Origin: JBFWNG01 sp050251195
GTDB taxonomy: Bacteria; Bdellovibrionota_B; Oligoflexia; Oligoflexales; Oligoflexaceae
Direction of reading: 5' to 3'
Assembly (NCBI GenBank): GCA_050251195.1
Contig: JBFWNG010000019.1
Span: 1 to 62,320 of the forward strand
DNA: 62,320 nt
In this document: positions 1-7,298 of the stretch, one piece after another
Layout: each line of letters begins with the position of its first letter
How positions within the stretch are numbered: the stretch's first letter is position 1
Made by a program: the position numbers and the translations under genes
Notes under the pieces: model-generated
Told to the model about the DNA's origin: nothing
Seen by the model: the letters and a program-made list of their open reading frames with translations, nothing else
The model's database searches: none

Positions 1-98
1 TTTTGAGGTCAGAACTGGGTTCGATCCGTGATTCGTCCCAGCAAATCGTCCCAGTTGGGATTTCGAGGGCCGCAACTCTCGGAATGGTAGGGAAATTC
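1..98. other. chromosomal flank left of the ICE (original groEL downstream region)
   Basis: This sequence lies outside the left att copy, so it should be what originally followed groEL. Read on the minus strand it holds an imperfect hairpin near 62-84 (CGAGGG/CTCTCG arms), possibly the original groEL terminator. No gene is supported; the short open frames that run through it also cross the att site. Confidence 0.6.
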
Positions 99-128
99 CT
101 ACATCATTCCACCCATGCCGCCCATGCC
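99..128. repeat. left attachment site copy (attL core)
   Basis: A 30-bp direct repeat of 62184-62213 with one difference (A at 111, G at the matching right-hand base). It reads CTACATCATTCC followed by CCCATGCCGCCCATGCC in register, which on the minus strand is the end of groEL (GMGGMM and stop). Duplication of a gene's 3' end at both borders is the usual mark of tyrosine-integrase insertion. The exact crossover inside the 30 bp cannot be placed. Confidence 0.9.
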
Positions 129-150
129 ACAGGAGGTACTATATGGTTTA

Positions 151-190
151 GTACAGGAAAGTACAAGTTAGTATTTTTAGGTATTTGCAA
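151..190 (+). repeat. 10-bp phased GTA array, candidate excisionase/integrase sites
   Basis: Four consecutive 10-mers begin with GTA at 151, 161, 171 and 181 (GTACAGGAAA, GTACAAGTTA, GTATTTTTAG, GTATTTGCAA). A further GTAC starts at 136. One repeat per helical turn, just inside the left att copy, resembles the cooperative binding arrays of small excisionases. The repeat is seen directly; the role is inferred. Confidence 0.5.
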
Positions 191-251
191 CTGAATGTCA
201 CTGATTAGATCTGCTCATGGCTGGTATTGATAAGTATCTTTATGTATGAAA

Positions 252-272
252 TTTGGCCCACTTTGGCCCACC
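252..272 (+). repeat. tandem TTTGGCCCAC arm-type repeats (left)
   Basis: TTTGGCCCACT and TTTGGCCCACC sit back to back, about 125 bp inside the left att copy. The same pair, in the same orientation, recurs at 62117-62140 inside the right att copy and nowhere else that I noticed. They are good candidates for integrase N-terminal-domain (arm-type) binding sites. Confidence 0.6.
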
Positions 273-328
273 TCTATTTGGAAGTCTCAAAAAAAGAAAT
301 TCTGCTGCTCCCTGCGAAAACGGTCGTT

Positions 329-357
329 TTGGCACGGTAAACGATTTCAATTTTTAT
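329..357 (+). promoter_or_regulatory. candidate promoter of the left RHH-like gene
   Basis: A -35-like TTGGCA (329-334), a 17-base spacer and a weak -10 (TTTTAT, 352-357) lie just before the gene at 369. The ten bases TTGGCACGGT are repeated at 41464-41473 before the tra operon, so the two units may be co-regulated. Confidence 0.35.
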
Positions 358-368
358 AGGAGCAAAAA

Positions 369-725
369 ATGCAGTTACAGGAAGACATCGGAAAAAGGAC
401 AAACTCGAGAACTAAAGGTGAGCGTTCGAGAGGGGACAAGTGCGCCAAAGTAGTAATTAGAATTGGTCAAGGAACCAGGTTCAAGCTCGAACAGTTGCTG
501 GGCCATGCGAATAGAGACCGACCTGGACGAAAGGTTAAGGCTGACGACTTGATTCGCGCCAGCCTGGAATTGCTAAGTGCAGACAATTTGGAAGAGATCG
601 GTGCACGGCTCCTGACAAACAAGGAGCGCATAGAGATCCTTTACCAAAAGCTTTCGAAGTCAAAACAAGGCCTAACAAGGGATGAATTTTTTGGCATGTT
701 GCTTGAAGGAAAAGTGACAATTTAG
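369..725 (+). CDS. small RHH-like putative DNA-binding protein, left-end paralogue
   Basis: 118 aa, soluble. I know no named family for it, but it is a clear paralogue of the 117-aa protein at 59938-60291. They share GRKV-x-D-LI-x-A-LxLL in the middle, T-N-x-x-R-x-E-I-x-Y and a DEF-x-GM-(L/I)-L ending. The middle (a strand-like R-I-x-Q-G-x-R stretch then two helices) looks like a ribbon-helix-helix fold, so a DNA-binding role in transfer or excision is plausible. AGGAG at 358-362 supports the ATG at 369. The first 30 residues are basic and absent from the paralogue. It is followed by a strong terminator and stands alone. Function is inferred from position and fold guess only. Confidence 0.65.
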   Translation: MQLQEDIGKRTNSRTKGERSRGDKCAKVVIRIGQGTRFKLEQLLGHANRDRPGRKVKADDLIRASLELLSADNLEEIGARLLTNKERIEILYQKLSKSKQGLTRDEFFGMLLEGKVTI

Positions 726-739
726 AGCGGCAAACACGA

Positions 740-772
740 GCTGCGCTTGGTATTGTCCAAGCGCAGCTTTTT
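740..772 (+). terminator. rho-independent terminator
   Basis: A perfect 11-bp stem (GCTGCGCTTGG with CCAAGCGCAGC) around a 6-base loop, followed by TTTTT, 14 bases after the stop of the left RHH-like gene. Confidence 0.9.
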
Positions 773-784
773 AGCGGAAATTAG

Positions 785-1246
785 CTAAAAGCGGTTTCGA
801 TCTTGGCCAAAATCCTCGATAAACTGCTCCAGGTCGGAAACCCAATAGTGGTTTAATCCGTTGTCGTAAGTAATGAGATTTCCATCGCAAATTTCGGTGT
901 CGATCCATTCACTGTGGGCCATATTCCAGGAGACAGGGTCTAGCTCCTTCAGAGCGCTGACGGTGTCATATTCGATCCATCCGATTTTAACAGTTTCCGG
1001 GTAGAATTCTGCAACGGACTGCTCAAAGGCTTCGAGCGTATTTGCATATGTTAGGTGCTCCTGGAGGATTTGGCGAAGCATCCAGTCCGTGCCGTATTCG
1101 ACGGCTACCCCGGGCAGCTCAAACATTAGGTCATCGGCAAGGCAACTGGTGCATTGTCCGGATGGCGCTCTTGTATAGCAACCGTAGCAAAATGGTATCG
1201 ACTGGCTTATAGCGATTCGTGTCAGAGCATTGGTGATATCGTTCAT
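785..1246 (-). CDS. conserved mobile-element hypothetical protein with Cys-pair N-terminus
   Basis: 153 aa, acidic. The N-terminus has four cysteines (CYGC ... CTSC, about residues 20-35) that could bind a metal. The rest carries a pattern I associate with conserved proteins of plasmids and ICEs: a EYGTDW start, DPVSW in the middle, and YDNGLNHYWVSD-LEQFIE at the end. Those relatives often sit near antirestriction or primase genes, but none has a firm function that I can cite. It is read leftward with the small gene at 1300-1488 upstream and a 53-base gap, so the two are probably cotranscribed. Start ATG 1246 is preceded by an AAGGAG-like stretch. Confidence 0.65.
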   Translation of the reverse strand: MNDITNALTRIAISQSIPFCYGCYTRAPSGQCTSCLADDLMFELPGVAVEYGTDWMLRQILQEHLTYANTLEAFEQSVAEFYPETVKIGWIEYDTVSALKELDPVSWNMAHSEWIDTEICDGNLITYDNGLNHYWVSDLEQFIEDFGQDRNRF

Positions 1247-1299
1247 TTTAGAATTCTCCTTTTGGTTTGAAAAGAAAGGGCCGATGTGGCCCTTCCCGA

Positions 1300-1488
1300 T
1301 TAGCCGACGGCATTGTTTTCGAGTGCGGTGGCTGCATTGTTTAGGATCGCTCTGAAGTAGTTGAGCGGTTTACGAAGTACCTGGTTGCCCGGAAGGGCGA
1401 TAATCAGGTAGCGGCCGTCTTTGCTGACGCGGACACTGGTTGGGTTGATGAAAGTTGCGTTGCTTGTGTTGCTGTTCGTGGTTTCCAT
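1300..1488 (-). CDS. small hypothetical protein
   Basis: 62 aa starting METTNSN. I chose the internal ATG at 1488 over the longer frame (to 1563) because GGAG stands seven bases before it. The longer extension is basic and has no ribosome site. The protein has a S-V-R-V-S-K-D-G-R-Y-L-I-I-A-L-P-G core followed by a helix, reminiscent of a small beta-rich fold. No family recognised. It lies upstream of, and probably in one unit with, the 153-aa gene. Confidence 0.5.
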   Translation of the reverse strand: METTNSNTSNATFINPTSVRVSKDGRYLIIALPGNQVLRKPLNYFRAILNNAATALENNAVG

Positions 1489-1962
1489 TGTGAATCTCCA
1501 TGCTTGTTTGTGGTTTTGGGCCGAAGCCCTTTTCTCGCTAGAAATTGAAAAGGGTGAGGTCAAAACAGTGGACAGCGAGCCAGACTCAGCCGGAGCAATA
1601 AAACAAGGGCGTGAAGCAGTTTAGCGGAGGCGCGATCCTTGTGCGCAGGCGGTTAAGGGATGGTGTAAGCTGGTAGCGGCACGGAAAACGAGCATGGTAG
1701 GGTCACTGGGAAACGTGAAGCAGCATCCATTGCGGAACTTGTATTCAAAGTCCGAAAGTATCGCTATCTCTACCAGGGACTATTTCGCGTCGGGCGATCG
1801 TTGCAGCGTCGTCAAAATGCTCAGGCGATTCGTAACATTTCTCGCCTCCCTCTATGGCCTGACGGCGTTTGCGATTATCTGGCCAATTGACACGGATTAT
1901 CGAGGAGCGTTTGACGTCCAATTGATGTCGAGTCCCGGCATCCGGCTTTTTTTGACTAGGGC
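1489..1962. other. 474-base stretch without a supported gene; possible decayed coding
   Basis: It contains an 8-bp inverted repeat (CCCTTTTC 1527-1534, GAAAAGGG 1547-1554). From about 1668 to 1890 there is a plus-strand open frame of roughly 75 codons that begins after a TAA and has no usable start; it ends at a TGA and is rich in Arg and aromatic residues. It looks like the remains of a gene cut at its 5' end. Open frames on either strand here (1694-2035 plus, 1745-1966 minus) have no convincing start or homology, so I do not call them. Confidence 0.4.
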
Positions 1963-2199
1963 TCAAAATATTTCGTCGAGATCGTCGCTTAATTTAGTCT
2001 CTGGTCGATCAAATTGTGAGGCATGGCATTCGTAGAATGTCATTTCAGCGATGCCAATATCATGATCGTCTGGGAGCATTACTCTCCGAGCTTCGAGGAT
2101 TTCCTGGAATGTGGTGAGGAGTATGTCGATTAGCGCACTAAATCGATCCGCAGTCTGTTGATCAAAAATGTATAGGTTTTTGCCTTCGGGTTCTTGCAT
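1963..2199 (-). CDS. small protein downstream of the recombinase pair (TnpC-position)
   Basis: 78 aa, acidic, predicted helical, with a D-R-F-S-A-L-I-D-I-L-L segment. GTAGGAG stands just before ATG 2199 and the gene starts 22 bases after the big recombinase stops, so the three genes are likely one unit. In Tn554 a third small gene (tnpC) follows tnpA and tnpB in the same way; I infer an equivalent place but see no sequence evidence of homology. It may be an accessory factor of the recombinases. Confidence 0.5.
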   Translation of the reverse strand: MQEPEGKNLYIFDQQTADRFSALIDILLTTFQEILEARRVMLPDDHDIGIAEMTFYECHASQFDRPETKLSDDLDEIF

Positions 2200-2221
2200 A
2201 AGTGCTCCTACGATGCCAGGA

Positions 2222-3838
2222 TTATTCTGGCGTTGTTATACTTGCGACTTCGTCTTTGATTCGGCGCAGCCGTTTAATCAGCAGTTTAATTTTTCTTTGA
2301 TGATCTTTTCCGGATGTTGCATTTTTAACCCACGCGATTACGTCGGAAAGCGATTCAAGGGGGTCACTGTCATCCTTGGTTGACTCTGAGAGTTTTCGAA
2401 GTTGATACTTGCTATCTAGCTTCGCCAAGGCCGCAAAATATTCATCTCGAATTGTCTCAGGAGCCACAGCCGCATAAAGCAACGTCATTCGTATGGATCG
2501 ATGACCCAGAAGTTTCATGACGCTGACGAGGCTCATGCCACCGTTGAGAAGCGCGGTTGCATAGGTATGCCGAAACCGATGAATAGTGATGGGATCCAGC
2601 GAATTCAGGCCAGCGCAAATCTCGTGCAAAGCGATGCGAATTACCAAGGGCGGTGGGCGTTGGCCTTTTGCGGTGTAGAGTAAAAACTCTGGATCTCCGC
2701 GACGGCGAGCTTTTCGCCAGCTCACGCGGGCATGTTCTCGTAGACGGTCGATCACAGCCACACCTTCATCGTTCATCGGTACTAATCGCTCGTTTTCGAG
2801 CTTTCCTAGCGGCACTTTGAGGAGATGATGATTACCATGATCTTTTTGCACGCAGTCATATGGGAGCGCGAGAAGTTCTCCGAGTCGAATGCCAGTTAGC
2901 CGCATTAGCATGAGAGCGAGATAATAGGGGGCGCTCGTCTGCTGAAGGCGTTTGTATATTATGGAATCAAGATCAGCTGGTAGAGGCTTGGGTAGATAGA
3001 TTGGTAGTCGCGGTAAATCAGCGGAGCGCAAGAGATGCTCCGGATCTCTCCGTAGGTGTCGGCGCTCTTTAAGCCAGCGGAGGTAGACACGTGACTTGAA
3101 GACAATGCTGCGGCGCCAGCTCGGACTGATCCTAATGTCTTTCAAATATTTCAGCCAGTCCTCAATGTCTGGACGATCCACATTTTTGACTTCAATCCCG
3201 CGCTTATCAAGGAAGCGGTGCAAATGGGAGATAGCGCTTTTGTAGTTGCTTTGAGTTTTTGCTTTGGAATTTGTTCCGGTGACAATTAAAAACTTTTTCG
3301 CCCACAGCGGAAGCCTGCTCTCATAAGAATCACACGGAGGTTTGAGGTCCGGCAGTGCTTCAATCCCCTCGACGTGAATATTCTCAACGTCGTTGAGCCA
3401 TTGGAGGAAATATCGCAGGCAATTGTTAGCTTTGTAACGAAAGCGTGATTGATAATTTCGTTGCAAAAGATGGGTTTCAAATTCGCGCATATGCGCCACG
3501 GAAACTTTTTTAAGGGGAATTGATTTATTGTCCATGAAGTCACAGAAATGGCATAGGACGCGCTGATACCTCGCCGTCGACGAAGGCTTCCAGCAAAAAC
3601 GCTTGTCGTTTAGGAATCGCCTGACGATTGGTGAAGGCAGGCGATGCCGCATCAGAAAGTAAGTATCAGGCCACAGCATCAACGGATCAAGCTTACTATG
3701 CCCTTCCCAATGAAGCCACGCAAGGTAGCGCCGAATATGCCGAATGCGGATCCTTTGAGAGGCTATTTTCCTTAAGCCGCCTTTTGCCCGACTTACGTAA
3801 AGTTCGACGTCGGTACGTGTTAATTGTTCCAAGTTCAA
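2222..3838 (-). CDS. C-terminal part of the interrupted recombinase (catalytic)
   Basis: If translation restarts after the TGA, the first in-frame candidate is TTG 3838, giving 538 aa with two and a half core-binding repeats and the whole catalytic domain. No good ribosome site precedes that TTG, so restart is doubtful. See the whole-gene entry for motifs. Confidence 0.5.
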   Translation of the reverse strand: MNLEQLTRTDVELYVSRAKGGLRKIASQRIRIRHIRRYLAWLHWEGHSKLDPLMLWPDTYFLMRHRLPSPIVRRFLNDKRFCWKPSSTARYQRVLCHFCDFMDNKSIPLKKVSVAHMREFETHLLQRNYQSRFRYKANNCLRYFLQWLNDVENIHVEGIEALPDLKPPCDSYESRLPLWAKKFLIVTGTNSKAKTQSNYKSAISHLHRFLDKRGIEVKNVDRPDIEDWLKYLKDIRISPSWRRSIVFKSRVYLRWLKERRHLRRDPEHLLRSADLPRLPIYLPKPLPADLDSIIYKRLQQTSAPYYLALMLMRLTGIRLGELLALPYDCVQKDHGNHHLLKVPLGKLENERLVPMNDEGVAVIDRLREHARVSWRKARRRGDPEFLLYTAKGQRPPPLVIRIALHEICAGLNSLDPITIHRFRHTYATALLNGGMSLVSVMKLLGHRSIRMTLLYAAVAPETIRDEYFAALAKLDSKYQLRKLSESTKDDSDPLESLSDVIAWVKNATSGKDHQRKIKLLIKRLRRIKDEVASITTPE

Positions 3839-3853
3839 ATCGTGCGTTTCAAG

Positions 3854-4297
3854 TCAATTGTGAAACGCTGTGAGCAGGTACTTTGTCTCGACGATGGTCT
3901 TTTGTTGCCACCGCGCCGCCTTCGCGTCGCAATAATCCCGTACCGTTTGCGGCAGGTGATCAGTAGCGCGACACATTTCCGCTGTAGCTCCAGGCCATAG
4001 CGTTGTCACATCAATAACGTCGTGACCATTTTGGCGAAGCCAACTGAAATAGCGGCGAATAATGCCAAGGTTGATGGCTTGATAGGCCGGCGCAGCAGGA
4101 CGTCCTCTTGGTTTGGCGACGTGACTAAAAATGTCGTCGCGCGTCAAAATTTCAAGCGGTACTTGCTTCCGATCGAGCCATCGATGAAAAGCCACAAGAA
4201 CATAGAGCACGCTTTGCCGTGTTTCTTTCGTCCAATGAGGCAATCTTGCATCGCTATACGATTTGAGTGGTTCAACCAAATCATTCAGGATGGTCAT
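3854..4297 (-). CDS. N-terminal part of the interrupted recombinase
   Basis: 147 aa: one complete core-binding repeat plus the start of the second, ending ...LLTAFHN and TGA. It has no catalytic residues, so alone it could at most bind DNA. ATG 4297 lies inside the last codons of the upstream recombinase, suggesting translational coupling. Confidence 0.5.
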   Translation of the reverse strand: MTILNDLVEPLKSYSDARLPHWTKETRQSVLYVLVAFHRWLDRKQVPLEILTRDDIFSHVAKPRGRPAAPAYQAINLGIIRRYFSWLRQNGHDVIDVTTLWPGATAEMCRATDHLPQTVRDYCDAKAARWQQKTIVETKYLLTAFHN

Positions 4298-5381
4298 AGC
4301 GTTTCTTCAGCTTCTCCATCGCCTTGTAGTAATCGTCGGCGATATCTGCCATTGAGAGTTCAATATATTGCAAGGTTGTCGCGGCGTCGGCATGTCCCAT
4401 CATGCGCTGTATTACCGGCAGTTGGACGCCGGATCTTGCCATGTCAGTGCCAAATGTATGCCGGAAGCGGTGGGCATTTGCTTGAGATAATTTGTGGTTT
4501 TTGCGACGATGCCGAAATAAACTGCGCAGTCCGGCTGGCGTCATGGGTAGACCGCGACGATTACCTTGCAGGATCAGAAAAAGTGTGGAGTCGACGTTAA
4601 CAGGGCGTTCTAAGCGAAGATACTTTTTCAAGATAGCGATAGCGTGATCTGAAAGTGGTATCACCCGCTCCTTGCCGCCTTTGCCTCGAAGTCTTGCCTC
4701 TCGATTCGGGAGGTCAATATCCGAGGTCCGTAGCGATAGAATTTCGCAGGACCGGAGCCCGCTGAGTAGCATCAGAGTCACTATCGCAAGGTCACGGTAG
4801 CGCGACATCGTCTTAAAAAATGCGGCAACAGCTTCTGGAGTAAGAGGTTCGATAAGGGTTCTCGGCACCTTAACTTTAATATGGATTCCAGTGGGACGCC
4901 TGCGTACGAATAGTCCGAGCTGCTCGTAGCCTCGCCCTCGATAATAAGGGACAGCGCTGCTCATGCCTGGGGATCCGGGGATATCTTTATTAAATCCGAA
5001 GCGATAAAATACGTTGCAAGTAACAAGTCGTCGATTGATGCTTCTAGGGCGCGCTGAGCTTGCGCGTTGCGCAGCGATAAACTCGATGATGTCGGCACCC
5101 TTGAGACTCTCTAAGTAAAGCTTGGCACCCTTCAGCCATCGCAAAATGTACATGAGGTCATAAGCATATGATCGAATTGAGTGTGATGCCAGACCGCGGA
5201 CTGAAAGGGCTCGCAGGAGGCGATTTGCTAGGAGGAAATCGATACAATCGCCGCCGATTACGCGATAAGGAGAGTCCGCTGGCAAGGTGGTCAGCTCGAC
5301 CTTGTAGTTGTAAACGCTGCACAGGCTATTTTGGGACGAGACGCCGCTTGTCCCTTGCAGCTTTGACAAAATCCACCTCAT
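4281..5381 (-). CDS. tyrosine recombinase, TnpA-like (Tn554 type)
   Basis: Up to 366 aa. It has a SAM-like N-terminal core-binding domain (about residues 60-150) and an intact catalytic domain: Arg in SGLRSCE (about 205), Lys in GGKERVIPL, HRFRHTF (about 304), GH and Tyr in LQYIE (about 338). It is expected to cut and rejoin DNA through the Tyr. Length and order match TnpA of Tn554, with a TnpB-sized partner immediately downstream. The start is uncertain: ATG 5381 overlaps the zinc-finger gene by 56 bases and lacks a clear ribosome site, and a later start near the LPADSPY segment would still keep the domains. It looks intact, unlike its partner. Confidence 0.8.
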   Translation of the reverse strand: MRWILSKLQGTSGVSSQNSLCSVYNYKVELTTLPADSPYRVIGGDCIDFLLANRLLRALSVRGLASHSIRSYAYDLMYILRWLKGAKLYLESLKGADIIEFIAAQRASSARPRSINRRLVTCNVFYRFGFNKDIPGSPGMSSAVPYYRGRGYEQLGLFVRRRPTGIHIKVKVPRTLIEPLTPEAVAAFFKTMSRYRDLAIVTLMLLSGLRSCEILSLRTSDIDLPNREARLRGKGGKERVIPLSDHAIAILKKYLRLERPVNVDSTLFLILQGNRRGLPMTPAGLRSLFRHRRKNHKLSQANAHRFRHTFGTDMARSGVQLPVIQRMMGHADAATTLQYIELSMADIADDYYKAMEKLKKRYDHPE

Positions 5382-5823
5382 TCCAAAAAAATGTTTCGAG
5401 CACTAGATGGCAGCGTTGACAAGTCGTTGCACCGTAATCATGGGTAGGCAACGCACTGTAGGCCAGAGTCACTTCTTTTGTTGTTGTCATTTGTAAGTCA
5501 GTGGATCGCAAATCGGAAGACGGATGCGTCACGGTATTTTCTTGTTCGATGCGATTTCGATGCCGGTGGCGGTAACGTCGCTGTCGTTCACAGTGATGAA
5601 GGCGGCCGGCTGCCGAAGTCTCATAGCGTTTGGTTGCGGATTTGCGCCGAAGGCGATAGCCTTCTCGCTGACAGGTGGGTGTGCAATAGCGCTGACCGCG
5701 CCAGCAAGCGCGGCAAATTGTGAAAGAGTCTCCGCAATGACGGCACAGTATTAATACGCCTTCTCGCGGGTCATCTTCGATAGTATTATTGACAAACTTT
5801 GAGGCCCCTGGGACAAGTTGCAA
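5326..5823 (-). CDS. zinc-finger protein of the recombinase operon
   Basis: Up to 165 aa. The N-terminal half has CRHCG ... CRACWRGQRYC and a following Cys, typical of a treble-clef-like zinc site, then a strongly basic RRYRHRHRNR stretch. The C-terminus has a second Cys pair (CQRC). Proteins with this CRHC/Arg-rich look recur upstream of recombinase or transposase genes, where they probably bind DNA. The only starts in the upstream part are non-ATG (TTG 5823), so the exact 5' end is unsure. It overlaps the recombinase and heads the operon. Confidence 0.6.
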   Translation of the reverse strand: MQLVPGASKFVNNTIEDDPREGVLILCRHCGDSFTICRACWRGQRYCTPTCQREGYRLRRKSATKRYETSAAGRLHHCERQRRYRHRHRNRIEQENTVTHPSSDLRSTDLQMTTTKEVTLAYSALPTHDYGATTCQRCHLVLETFFWNEVDFVKAARDKRRLVPK

Positions 5824-5908
5824 TATGATTACCAGTAACTTATAGTCGGTACTTTGAATGAAATCTTGATCTTAGCGATAGATAAAAACGCCTTGGGGGC
5901 ATCACTGG

Positions 5909-6343
5909 ATGACGAAAATGACAGCTTTTAGCCATATTTCTCTTAACGTATCCAATCTTGAAATCTCTAGGAAATTCTATCTTGAAGTGTTGGCACCTCT
6001 CGGATTTTCAATAGCCGACAGCAGCGCGAATGAATATGTCCGATTTACAAATGGCTCAAGCCTAGTAATCGTCCTTTGCTCTGTAGAAGAAAAACATCGA
6101 CAATATGCGTACCATCGTAAGGCAATTGGTTTGGGCCATTTTGCAATCTCTGTTCCGTCGAAGGAAATTGTCGATGCAACGGAGGCTAGCTTACGAAAGG
6201 GCGGGGTGCAAATCCTCGGCGACGGCAAAGTCGAGATCGGATATAGAAAGGGATACTATTGCTTCCTATTCGAGGACCCAGACAGGGTCATGATCGAAAT
6301 TGTCTACCATGATCCGTTTTATTTCTCGCGAGAACCACCTTGA
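5909..6343 (+). CDS. VOC (glyoxalase/bleomycin-resistance fold) family protein
   Basis: 144 aa, one complete pair of beta-alpha-beta-beta-beta modules. It starts with FSHISLNVSNLE (metal-ligand His), has GLGHFAI at the second module, and ends FEDPDRVMIEIVYHD with the metal-ligand Glu. Members bind a divalent metal and act on small electrophiles or bind antibiotics; the substrate cannot be told here. It is single and convergent with the mercury-like module. A broken copy of its last eight codons and of the 20 bases after its stop recurs at 8272-8320 on the far side of that module. Confidence 0.85.
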   Translation: MTKMTAFSHISLNVSNLEISRKFYLEVLAPLGFSIADSSANEYVRFTNGSSLVIVLCSVEEKHRQYAYHRKAIGLGHFAISVPSKEIVDATEASLRKGGVQILGDGKVEIGYRKGYYCFLFEDPDRVMIEIVYHDPFYFSREPP

Positions 6344-6423
6344 CCGATTCAGCCGTCGACAATCACCTTAGCTTCAGGTCCCTAGTCCATCGCGTTTGAT
6401 GGATTTCGGCCTGCCCTTAGCAC

Positions 6424-6693
6424 TCAGTAAATACCTATTCGTCTCCTCAGTTCGTTTGACGTAAGCTCCCCAAGAGAACACGCTGCAGATCCAGGCGTCG
6501 TGAGTTTACTGCCGAAGATAAGTTTAGTCCCCACAAGAATGCTAGGCGAACTATAAAACAGGTATTCATGGTCGGGCAGCAGCTGAAGCTGATCAAACTC
6601 TTCGAAATGAGAAATACCCGCTCCGTTAAGAGCATTTCGCGCAATCTCTATATTTGGGCAGGAGCCAAAGTAAATCAAGACAACTGGGGCCAT
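6424..6693 (-). CDS. thioredoxin-fold protein with CPN motif
   Basis: 89 aa from the ATG at 6693 (AAGGAGG eight bases upstream; the frame is open further up). The start VVLIYFGSCPN followed by a helix is the pattern of small thioredoxin/glutaredoxin-like proteins in mercury and other metal operons. Only one Cys of the usual pair is present in the motif, so it is more likely a metal binder than a disulphide reductase. Last gene of the MarR-headed unit. Confidence 0.65.
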   Translation of the reverse strand: MAPVVLIYFGSCPNIEIARNALNGAGISHFEEFDQLQLLPDHEYLFYSSPSILVGTKLIFGSKLTTPGSAACSLGELTSNELRRRIGIY

Positions 6694-6734
6694 GGCCATC
6701 TCCTCCTTTGGTAATAAGTTCACAAACCACTCTG

Positions 6735-7289
6735 TTATTGTAATCTATCTCCGAAGACTAAAACTCCCCTAGCTAGAGCTTTAGACAAGGGGATTAGCTT
6801 TAAATTAGGATCGAGATCTGCCGCATCAGGTTCGATCGAATAAAACTTTATATTATCGCAGTCTTTGCAATCTCGATAAGCAACAAAAATGGACGGATCA
6901 GCCTTCAAGATTTCTTCCTTATCGATTTTAAGATTGATCAGCTTTCCGTTGTTTTCAGTAGTCCCAATAATATCTACCGGTTTATTAAACATTTTTGAAA
7001 TACCGAGAGCATCAACAGCACATCTCGCGAATATTGGTTTAAACCCCAAGATATGAACTTGTATTCCAAGATTTTTTGCTGAAAAGGGCCAAGCGGTTAC
7101 AATTTCCTTTCGACACTTGGACAGTTGAATGCCCTCAATTGGAGCCCACATAAGTTCTTCGATTATACTTTCGGTAAATTTATTGCCACAAAAATGTCTA
7201 AGCTCATCGATCGAGGGCGGCCGCCCTAGGGTCGGCCAAAGTTGATAAATAATTTTCCTCGTAGCACGTGCATCCTTTGATAGTTCCAT
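6735..7289 (-). CDS. organomercurial lyase (MerB)-like protein
   Basis: 184 aa. Known MerB enzymes cleave C-Hg bonds using two Cys and an Asp. Here the core segment WPFS ... FARCAVDALG matches the first catalytic Cys and the nearby Asp, and YRDCKDCD near residue 145 offers the second Cys. The N-terminal 60 residues form the helical, winged-helix-like part that MerB has. The next upstream gene is a Cys-rich membrane protein 9 bases away, and TTAGGAG supports ATG 7289. No MerA reductase is seen in the window, so if this releases Hg(II) its fate is unclear. A related non-mercury function cannot be excluded. Confidence 0.7.
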   Translation of the reverse strand: MELSKDARATRKIIYQLWPTLGRPPSIDELRHFCGNKFTESIIEELMWAPIEGIQLSKCRKEIVTAWPFSAKNLGIQVHILGFKPIFARCAVDALGISKMFNKPVDIIGTTENNGKLINLKIDKEEILKADPSIFVAYRDCKDCDNIKFYSIEPDAADLDPNLKLIPLSKALARGVLVFGDRLQ

Positions 7290-7298
7290 AATTTGCTC

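Larger units (their letters stand above)
2222..4297 (-). pseudogene. TnpB-like large tyrosine recombinase interrupted by in-frame TGA
   Basis: One continuous frame of 692 codons cut by a single TGA at 3854-3856 (codon 148). The C-terminal third is a complete phage-integrase domain: Arg in TGIRLGEL, Lys in the L-G-K-L-E turn, HRFRH, GH and Tyr in LLYAAV. Before it are four tandem repeats of about 108 residues, each a SAM-like core-binding domain (pattern FH-x-WL ... LTR-x-D ... IRRY-x-x-WL ... LWP). The TGA falls exactly where the first repeat has the Trp of AFHRWL, so TGG to TGA is the simplest explanation. Size and order match Tn554 TnpB after TnpA. It starts by a 17-base overlap with the upstream recombinase. 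Read-through (UGA followed by C) is possible. Confidence 0.75.

Noticed and set aside
28..50. GGTTCGATCC, a tRNA T-loop look-alike in the left flank
   Set aside because: The flanking bases do not pair as a T stem and no acceptor or anticodon arm is visible.
1694..2035. 113-codon plus-strand frame
   Set aside because: It overlaps the better-supported 78-aa minus gene, has no ribosome site and no recognisable sequence.
3854..3856. UGA read as Trp throughout the genome
   Set aside because: Many other intact genes here end in TGA followed by unrelated sequence, so there is no general recoding.
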